Assembly (NCBI GenBank): GCA_031411235.1
Contig: JANOAR010000023.1
Span: 1-39,224 of the forward strand
DNA length: 39,224 nt
Reading direction: 5' to 3'
DNA from: JANOAR01 sp031411235
GTDB lineage: Bacteria > Verrucomicrobiota > Verrucomicrobiia > Verrucomicrobiales > Verrucomicrobiaceae
Part shown: positions 33,563-39,224 of the stretch, in pieces
How the letters are laid out: each line of letters begins with the position of its first letter
How positions within the stretch are numbered: position 1 is the first letter of the stretch
Position numbers and translations under genes: made by a program
Notes under the pieces: generated by a model
Databases searched by the model: none
What the model was told of the DNA's origin: nothing
Seen by the model: the letters and a program-made list of their open reading frames with translations, nothing else

Positions 33563-35734
33563 ATGTCCGAACCTACCCCCAAGAAGAAGCTCCCCAAAGT
33601 GCGCCGCACGCACTCGCATCTGCTCGACTGGCGTTGGTGGCGTGGCGTAGCGCTGCGCGTCTGCTTGGGCATGGGCATCATCGGCAGCTTGGCGGCTGTC
33701 TGCATCGTCACCATGTATGGCAACCTCGCGAAACAGTATGACCTCGCCAAGCTTGGTGCCATGCCCGAGCGCACCGTCGTGTATGACCGCAAAGGCAACA
33801 TCATCGGCAAGCTGCACGGCGAGAACCGCAGCATCGTCGCCCTCAGTGAAGTCTCGCCCTACTTCGTCAAAGCCTTGTTGGCACGCGAGGATGCACGCTT
33901 CCGCGAACACCACGGCGTGGATTACAAAGGCATCCTGAGAGCCATCGTGCGCAATGTGAAGGATGGCAAAGTGGTGCAGGGAGCCAGCACCATCACCATG
34001 CAGCTCGCCCGCAACAGCTACCCAGGGCTCGATGACCGCTCCATGCATCGCAAGCTCATCGAAGTCATGCTGGCCAAACGCATTGAGGCCTACGCCACCA
34101 AGGATCAAATCCTCGAAGCCTACATGAACCGCATCTTTTTTGGCAATGGCCTCTATGGCATCCAACGCGCGGCCACCGTGTACTTTGGCAAACACGCCTC
34201 ACAGCTCAATCTCAGCGAGGCCGCCCTCATCGCAGGCATCGTGCGCGGCCCCTCGACGTACTCGCCCTTCAAAAAATGGGCGGGCGCATTGAAGGAGCGC
34301 GACGATGTACTCGCCCGCATGGTCGCGACCAAAGTCATCTCCCAGACCGAGGCCGATGAAGCCAAGCGTGCCGACATCGCCCTACACGCACAGCCATTGC
34401 CCACCTCGCAAGGAGCCTACGCCATGGATGCCGTGAAGCGCGACCTCGACCTCGTGCTCGAGACGCAGGATGTGGAAGACGGAGGCCTGCGCGTCTATAC
34501 AACCCTGGATGCCGACATGCAGGCCGAGGCCGAAGCCGCCTTGGAAAAAAGCGCCGCTGCCGTGGAAAAGAAAAAGGACTACCCGCGCATCGCCAAGGCA
34601 GCCTTCGACGCCCAGTGGGATCACGTCACCCAGTTCGGCAGCACGCCCTATTTGCAAGGAGCCGTCACCGCCATCCACAACGCCACAGGTGGCGTCCTCG
34701 CCATCGTCGGCGGGCGCGACTACGCGCAGAGCAAGTACAACCGCGCCATCCAGGGCGAGCGGCAGATCGGCTCCACCATCAAGCCCTTCATCTATGCCAC
34801 CGCCATCTCGCACGGCGTACTGCCCGGCACCCTCATCGACGACTCACCCATACCCGGCGACTGGAGCCCAGGGAACTCCGATGGCAAATTCATCGGCCAG
34901 CAACCCATGGCGCTAGGCCTCATCCAGAGCCGTAACACCATGACCGTGCGCGTCGGCGACCAGGCTGGACTCGCGAAGGTCATGGAGACCCTCGACCGCG
35001 CTGGCATCCTGGGGAAAGGCGAACGCACTCGGCAAATATTCATTGGCAACGTGGGCACCAGCCTGCGCAACCTGACCAGCGCCTTCACCACCTTCCCCAA
35101 CCAAGGCACACGCGCACGGCCCTACCTCATCGACCGCATCGAAAATCGCGATAGCAGCATCGTCTATGCCACCCCCGTGGTCGCGCTAGACGTGCTGAAT
35201 CCAGGTGTGGCCTACCTCACAAGCCGCTTGCTCGGCTTCGTCATGGAAGAAGGAACCGCCGCTAGCGTACGCAGCGAGTTCAAGTTTAAAGTGCCCGGCG
35301 GCGGCAAAACAGGCACCACCAACGACTACAAAGATGCTTGGTTCGTCGGCTACACCCAAGACGTCACCTGCGGCGTCTGGATGGGCTGCGACCAACCCCA
35401 GACCATCATGGCCGACGCCTATGGTGGCAAGTTAGCGCTGCCCGTGTGGGTGGACGTGCTGCGCAAGGCCGAAGCCCTCGGTTACCTCACCACACCGCCC
35501 ATCGAGCCGCCGCTGACGCACATTCGCCTCTGCCGCACCAGTAGCCTCATTGCCACCGAGAGCTGCGCCTCGCACGGCGCGGCCTATGACGATGACCTCC
35601 CCTACGAGCTAGTGCCCCAGGCCTTCTGCCCCGTGCATGGCATCGGGGGGGCTGCCCCGCGCCTCGGCGTACCTCCTGGCAGCAGCCGCGGTGGCCTATG
35701 GAATCGCGTGCGCGGCTGGTTTAGCGGGCGGTGA
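33563..35734 (+). CDS. Class A (PBP1A-family) penicillin-binding protein
   Basis: A protein of 723 residues: basic cytoplasmic tail, one membrane anchor (about 31-52), a GT51 glycosyltransferase domain (80-260) and a transpeptidase domain (340-660). GT51 motifs: R-E-D-A-R-F-R-E-H-H-G with catalytic Glu109, G-A-S-T-I-T-M-Q-L-A-R-N, and R-K-L-I-E-V-M-L-A. Transpeptidase motifs: S404-T-I-K407, S456-R-N458 and K582-T-G. All catalytic residues are present, so it should polymerise and cross-link peptidoglycan at the outer face of the inner membrane. The frame is open upstream to 33395 but overlaps the divergent flippase's 5' end; the ATG at 33563 precedes a normal cytoplasmic tail. The stop overlaps a GTG upstream of the epimerase gene, so those two genes may be cotranscribed. 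Confidence 0.94.
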   Translation: MSEPTPKKKLPKVRRTHSHLLDWRWWRGVALRVCLGMGIIGSLAAVCIVTMYGNLAKQYDLAKLGAMPERTVVYDRKGNIIGKLHGENRSIVALSEVSPYFVKALLAREDARFREHHGVDYKGILRAIVRNVKDGKVVQGASTITMQLARNSYPGLDDRSMHRKLIEVMLAKRIEAYATKDQILEAYMNRIFFGNGLYGIQRAATVYFGKHASQLNLSEAALIAGIVRGPSTYSPFKKWAGALKERDDVLARMVATKVISQTEADEAKRADIALHAQPLPTSQGAYAMDAVKRDLDLVLETQDVEDGGLRVYTTLDADMQAEAEAALEKSAAAVEKKKDYPRIAKAAFDAQWDHVTQFGSTPYLQGAVTAIHNATGGVLAIVGGRDYAQSKYNRAIQGERQIGSTIKPFIYATAISHGVLPGTLIDDSPIPGDWSPGNSDGKFIGQQPMALGLIQSRNTMTVRVGDQAGLAKVMETLDRAGILGKGERTRQIFIGNVGTSLRNLTSAFTTFPNQGTRARPYLIDRIENRDSSIVYATPVVALDVLNPGVAYLTSRLLGFVMEEGTAASVRSEFKFKVPGGGKTGTTNDYKDAWFVGYTQDVTCGVWMGCDQPQTIMADAYGGKLALPVWVDVLRKAEALGYLTTPPIEPPLTHIRLCRTSSLIATESCASHGAAYDDDLPYELVPQAFCPVHGIGGAAPRLGVPPGSSRGGLWNRVRGWFSGR

Positions 35735-35799
35735 AGGATCACCATAAATCATTCGCACATCGACTAGCCATGCAGGAAAGTCTGCCCCCACAATTGACC

Positions 35800-36825
35800 A
35801 TGAGCGCCTACACTTCCCTGCAAGACGAACTCCGTAATAACCCGCGTAAATGGCTCATCACGGGCGGTGCAGGATTCATCGGTTCACACCTCACGGAAAC
35901 CTTGTTAAACCTAGGCCAGCAAGTCGTCGCGCTGGATAACCTCGCCACCGGGAAACGCAAAAACATCGACGACGTCACGCGCCATGTACCCATCGAGCTG
36001 CGCAAAAATTTGCGCTTTATCCAGGGCGACATCACTGACCGCACCACCTGCGCCCGCGAGTGCCAAGACATCGACTATGTGCTGCATCAGGCCGGGCTAG
36101 GCTCCGTGCCACGCAGCATCGAACGCCCCGCCGACACACACGCGGCGAATTGCACCGGCACGCTGAACATGCTCATCGCCGCTCGCGACGCAGGCGTGAA
36201 GCGCTTCGTCTATGCCTCCAGTTCCTCGGTTTATGGCGATGACCCGACACTGCCCAAAGTCGAGTCACGCACGGGCAACGTGCTCTCGCCCTACGCCGCG
36301 AGCAAAGCCATGTGCGAGATGCACGCCGCAGTATTCCATCGCTGTTACGGCTTTGAAGCGCTGGGCCTGCGTTACTTCAATGTCTTCGGCCCGCGCCAAG
36401 ACCCCGAGGGGCCATACGCAGCGGTGATGCCAAAGTGGATCGCCGCCCTGCGTGCTGGCGAACCCGTGTTTATCAATGGCGATGGCGAAACCTCGCGCGA
36501 CTTCTGCTACGTGGCCAATGTCGTGCAAGCCAACCTCCTCGCCGCCACGGCGCAGCACCTCGAGTTGGGCAGCCAAGTCTTCAACGTGGCACGCGGCTAC
36601 CGCACCACGTTGAACGACCTCTTCGCCGCGATCCGCACCAGCCTGCAAAAGCGCGACGCCAGCCTAGGCGACCCGCAGCCCGTGTATCGCGAGTTCCGCG
36701 AGGGCGACATCCGCCACTCGCAGGCAGACATCAGTCTCAGCGAGCGCCTGCTCGGCTACGCACCAACGCATGATGTGAGCCAGGGACTGGGCGAGGCACT
36801 GGACTGGTACTGCGCGAATCTGTGA
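35800..36825 (+). CDS. wbpP: UDP-N-acetylglucosamine 4-epimerase, WbpP/TviC family
   Basis: A protein of 341 residues, an extended short-chain dehydrogenase. The Rossmann motif is T-G-G-A-G-F-I-G-S (21-29). Catalytic residues are the Ser cluster S140-S143 (Y-A-S-S-S-S-V-Y-G-D), Tyr165 and Lys169 (S-P-Y-A-A-S-K). The stretches V-L-H-Q-A-x-L-G-S-V-P-R-S-I, G-L-R-Y-F-N-V-F-G-x-R-Q-D-P and I-N-G-D-G-E-T-S-R-D-F-C-Y match Pseudomonas WbpP closely, as I recall that sequence. WbpP interconverts UDP-GlcNAc and UDP-GalNAc (or the uronic acids) for surface polysaccharide. The frame is open from a GTG at 35731 and an ATG at 35770, but WbpP alignment favours the ATG at 35800 (M-S-A-Y-T-S-L-Q-D-E-L). It is followed by a terminator, so it ends its transcription unit. 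Confidence 0.92.
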   Translation: MSAYTSLQDELRNNPRKWLITGGAGFIGSHLTETLLNLGQQVVALDNLATGKRKNIDDVTRHVPIELRKNLRFIQGDITDRTTCARECQDIDYVLHQAGLGSVPRSIERPADTHAANCTGTLNMLIAARDAGVKRFVYASSSSVYGDDPTLPKVESRTGNVLSPYAASKAMCEMHAAVFHRCYGFEALGLRYFNVFGPRQDPEGPYAAVMPKWIAALRAGEPVFINGDGETSRDFCYVANVVQANLLAATAQHLELGSQVFNVARGYRTTLNDLFAAIRTSLQKRDASLGDPQPVYREFREGDIRHSQADISLSERLLGYAPTHDVSQGLGEALDWYCANL

Positions 36826-36874
36826 ACTCCGTGGGGTGAAAAGAATCATGTCCCATGAGCCACGGTGTCTTTTT
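36826..36874 (+). terminator. Rho-independent terminator after the epimerase gene
   Basis: CCGTGG (36829-36834) pairs with CCACGG (36860-36865), followed by TGTCTTTTT. The large loop contains its own small hairpin TCATG-TCC-CATGA. It begins right after the epimerase stop codon. Confidence 0.7.
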
Positions 36875-36914
36875 AACGTGGCACTGCGGCACTGCGTACT
36901 ACTGAGAAAAGGAT

Positions 36915-36943
36915 TTGGGAAAGCGGTACCGGTCGTGTTAAAC
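36915..36943 (+). promoter_or_regulatory. Candidate promoter and operator of the toxin-antitoxin locus
   Basis: TTGGGA (36915-36920), a 17-bp spacer and TTAAAC (36938-36943) lie just before the antitoxin ATG at 36951. A palindrome CGGTACCG (36924-36931) sits in the spacer and could be an autoregulatory operator. The start of transcription would fall at or next to the ATG, which has no Shine-Dalgarno, suggesting a leaderless message. Confidence 0.4.
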
Positions 36944-36950
36944 TCGCCCC

Positions 36951-37190
36951 ATGAGTGCCCTGCTCGCTACACTACCTGAACAGAAGCGGCCTGTGCTACA
37001 CAAGCTGATCGACGAACTTCCAGGCGATGAACTCGAGTTGGTGGAGCGCCTCCTCGCACGTCTGGAAATGGATCGTCTTTGGAAAGAGGTTCGCGAAGGT
37101 TTCACGGAAGACTGGGCTACCGGAAAATATGCTCGCTTGGATGAACTCATCCGCGAAGTGCGTGCCGATCTCAATCAACGCGCGGCATGA
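36951..37190 (+). CDS. Small antitoxin-like protein paired with a PIN toxin
   Basis: A protein of 79 residues, charged and helical, with many Leu/Glu/Arg (E-L-P-G-D-E-L-E-L-V-E-R-L-L). I do not recognise a specific antitoxin family. The assignment rests on context: its stop overlaps the ATG of a PIN-domain reading frame (ATGA at 37187-37190), the standard order and overlap of VapBC-like modules. The first half may form the DNA-binding or dimer part and the acidic/basic C-terminus may mask the toxin; both are inference. A candidate promoter with palindrome lies immediately upstream. Since the toxin behind it appears broken, it may be a relic or may still neutralise toxins encoded elsewhere. 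Confidence 0.6.
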   Translation: MSALLATLPEQKRPVLHKLIDELPGDELELVERLLARLEMDRLWKEVREGFTEDWATGKYARLDELIREVRADLNQRAA

Positions 37191-37309
37191 TCGTGGTGCT
37201 GGATACCAACGTGGTGCTGCAAGCTCTCAATCAGCGGCATCCGTTTGCTGTCATCCTGAATGCTTGGCACGCGCGCCGATTTATATGGGCGTTGTCCACC
37301 GACATGTAA
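37187..37309 (+). pseudogene. Truncated PIN-domain toxin (VapC-like)
   Basis: The reading frame starting in the antitoxin stop encodes only 40 residues: M-I-V-V-L-D-T-N-V-V-L-Q-A-L, then H-P-F, I-L-N-A-W and F-I-W-A-L-S-T-D-M before TAA. The opening matches PIN ribonucleases, with the first catalytic acidic residue at Asp6 and Asn8. Full-length proteins are usually about 130-140 residues, so the other catalytic acids are missing. A possible remnant of the C-terminal end (C-P-D-N-N-R-L-A-F in the frame around 37352-37378) suggests an internal deletion rather than a simple stop. It should be inactive. Confidence 0.7.
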
Positions 37310-37436
37310 TATATTCCTGGCATTGTTCTCACTGTTCTTCAACTTCCCGGGTGCCCCGACAATAATCGCCTTGCCTTTACACCGACTACGATTCTAGTCA
37401 TTCAGCAGGTAATCAAAATCCGCATATAGAACAGAC

Positions 37437-39020
37437 ATGAGATTATTTTTCCCACTCTTTATTTTGGCGGCATGTATTGCCGAATGTTCAGCTCAGAAGT
37501 TTGATACTTATTTGGAGGGCATTGATGGTCTGTCACGACTCAAGTCTGCGGCTGCGTCAGGTGATGATCGTGCGTGCGCGATATTAAGTATCGTTTTCCG
37601 AGGTAAATACGGGCCGCTTGGCGAACCAACAAACTTCAATGAAGTTAAGATGTATGCTGAGAAATCAGCGGAGCATAATAATCCGATTGGGCTGCTTTCA
37701 CTAGCTAAGTTCAACGGTCTCGTCAGTTCCGTAGAACAAGTAAATAAAGCTGTGCCAGCTTGTTTACAGGCAGCAAAAAATGGAGACGCATGGGCTGCAT
37801 ATTACTTGGGTGAAGTGGCGTTGGGGGCAATTGATTTCAAAACCGGCGTTAGCCCCTTGCCAATTTTGCCTTCACAACGGCAAGCAGTTGAACTGCTAAA
37901 TCAAGCAGCCAAGGCAGGTTTAGTCTACGCCAATGAATTACTTGGATTTGAATATGAGTCATCAAATAATACAAATGATGCATTCTTCGATCGCAAACAA
38001 GCCGCACACTACTTTGCAATCTCGGGCGCAAAAGGTCTTCCTTTTTCACTAATTAGTCTTGGACAAATCGAAGCGGATGAGGCTAAGGGTAGAGAATTGA
38101 GTAGAACTGGCCTCCAAATAATTGAAACAAGAGCAAGCGCTGGCGATTCCATGGCGCTTCTTTCTCTAGCTAAATTGAGCAAAATTATTGGTTCACCCAC
38201 GAAAGATCAATCGCCCAAAGAACAAGCTCTTATTCAGATGTTATCATCGGGATTGAGGGAGAAAAGAAGTCGGACATTACCTATTAATTTTAGTAATCAG
38301 CGCGCCGCAGAGTATGCCATCACCGCGATCAAGGTAGCCCGTAAAAACGCTGATACTTGGGCTGAAGATCAGGCACTAGCTGTGGCAAAGGAGATTGGCA
38401 ATCTTATTGGTGTAAATATTGCAAGCCAACTTGCAGAATTGACCGCACCTTCAAACGATATCGCTAATATAAAAAGCCTTGCTGAAAAACAGCGCGACAA
38501 GACTTTTGTTTTCAAGGGATTTTATATCGGAATGCCTATCGCCGACACCGTCAAATTGCTGAATTTTTATGCCGGAAGAGAACAATTTAAGGCGTTACAG
38601 AGTCCAAGTAGAATTGTAGCTTTGGCTAGTGCGGACAACTTGATCGCAGAAGGAGATGATAACAGCAATCTCGTTTCTCTTGCCATAAGTTGGGACTTGT
38701 TGTCTAACATGTTTCAGTTAGCAAATACCGAGACGGAAGTAAATTTTCTTGGTGACTTTGCCCAAGCCTACAACATTCCCAAAGATCCGTTCTTGAGGCC
38801 CGTTGATGAATCTATTGACTTCGTTACGATCAACCTAGGACAGAGAAAGGTTAACCATTACAGAGACAGCAGAGGTATCGAGATCATCTTTATTGGTGCG
38901 CCTACTGAATTGAGAAGCGCTGATGAGGCTGCCCTCGCCATTGTTACTGGAGGAACATGGAGCGGCCTGATTGTCCGCAAGACCAAGAGTGCAGCAGACC
39001 GAAAAAAAACGTTCGATTGA
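37437..39020 (+). CDS. Secreted Sel1-like (TPR-like) repeat protein
   Basis: A protein of 527 residues with an N-terminal signal peptide (about 1-19, ending C-S-A before Q-K-F). The first 270 residues contain Sel1-like helical repeats: A-A-S-G-D-D-R-A-C-A-I-L, A-K-N-G-D-A-W-A-A-Y-Y-L-G, A-K-A-G-L-V-Y-A-N-E-L-L-G and S-A-G-D-S-M-A-L-L-S-L-A. These solenoids usually mediate protein-protein contacts. The C-terminal half (from about 350; F-V-F-K-G-F-Y-I-G-M-P-I-A-D-T-V-K-L) is not recognised. A lipobox-like L-A-A-C at Cys13 is possible but the signal would be very short. The gene is clearly AT-richer than its neighbours and uses A/T-ending codons, suggesting different origin. It stands alone after the toxin-antitoxin remnant. 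Confidence 0.75.
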   Translation: MRLFFPLFILAACIAECSAQKFDTYLEGIDGLSRLKSAAASGDDRACAILSIVFRGKYGPLGEPTNFNEVKMYAEKSAEHNNPIGLLSLAKFNGLVSSVEQVNKAVPACLQAAKNGDAWAAYYLGEVALGAIDFKTGVSPLPILPSQRQAVELLNQAAKAGLVYANELLGFEYESSNNTNDAFFDRKQAAHYFAISGAKGLPFSLISLGQIEADEAKGRELSRTGLQIIETRASAGDSMALLSLAKLSKIIGSPTKDQSPKEQALIQMLSSGLREKRSRTLPINFSNQRAAEYAITAIKVARKNADTWAEDQALAVAKEIGNLIGVNIASQLAELTAPSNDIANIKSLAEKQRDKTFVFKGFYIGMPIADTVKLLNFYAGREQFKALQSPSRIVALASADNLIAEGDDNSNLVSLAISWDLLSNMFQLANTETEVNFLGDFAQAYNIPKDPFLRPVDESIDFVTINLGQRKVNHYRDSRGIEIIFIGAPTELRSADEAALAIVTGGTWSGLIVRKTKSAADRKKTFD

Positions 39021-39224
39021 ACGATGACGCATAAGAAAAAATAATGCTAGGCATTTCGAAAGCGTAGCAGTCACCTTGTTCTCACGCAGCATCCAGCGGC
39101 AGAGAAGCGTGATGCCTCATTGAAAAGAGACACCGAAGAGTAATTCAGAAGGTGGCTCGATGCCTCACAATGTAGGACACTGTGGGTGGGGTGTTTTGCA
39201 TGGGCTTTGGCTGGGTTGCAAGTG

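Noticed and set aside
39021..39224. Short repeats GATGCCTCA in the last 200 bases
   Set aside because: Two short copies without structure or coding frame; chance is sufficient.

Overview
The window looks like a piece of a Verrucomicrobiota chromosome, most likely near Prosthecobacter or Verrucomicrobium. This is inferred from gene content: a PQQ-propeller protein opening with a W-P-Q-F-L-G-P-N motif, a giant protein of autotransporter-associated beta-strand repeats, a DUF1080 protein, a PA14/cupredoxin secreted protein, and a lipoprotein with duplicated C-P-[FY]-T-x-K motifs. Most of the DNA is GC-rich. Shine-Dalgarno sequences are scarce, so several starts were chosen by homology or by overlap with the gene before.

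Layout. 1-1665: the 5' part of a secreted PQQ-propeller gene (minus) and a divergent MidA-family methyltransferase. 1715-15322: one minus-strand gene of about 4535 codons for a secreted giant surface protein (about 13 beta-strand repeats, two Calx-beta domains flanking a 14-repeat propeller, Ig-like domains, and a C-terminal domain). 15597-15748: tRNA-Met(CAT) with its promoter. 15851-18306: two secreted proteins, DUF1080 and cupredoxin-PA14. 18532-22882: a tight four-gene operon (acetoacetate-decarboxylase-like protein, sugar-dehydrogenase-type small subunit, GMC flavoprotein with a predicted Fe-S motif, VioB-type ferritin-like protein). It is the best candidate here for an undescribed pathway. 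22924-24407: a NusG/RfaH-like factor and a lipoprotein (minus). 24595-30447: rlmH, then a multi-PAS HisKA_2 histidine kinase and a REC-PAS-PAS-kinase-REC hybrid. 30453-33385: an O-antigen-ligase-like protein and a MurJ-like flippase carrying an IS630-type helix-turn-helix at its N-terminus (minus). 33563-36825: a class A penicillin-binding protein and a WbpP-type UDP-GlcNAc 4-epimerase. 36951-37309: an antitoxin-like gene and a truncated PIN toxin. 37437-39020: an AT-richer Sel1-like secreted protein. I see nothing convincing in 39021-39224.

How the parts fit. RfaH-like factor, flippase, polymerase/ligase, epimerase and PBP suggest envelope and surface-polysaccharide assembly. The giant protein, the DUF1080 protein and the cupredoxin-PA14 protein act outside the cytoplasm, in adhesion and probably glycan handling. 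The two kinases form a sensory relay with no DNA-binding output domain in the window. The four-gene operon appears to be a self-contained cytoplasmic redox module of unknown substrate.
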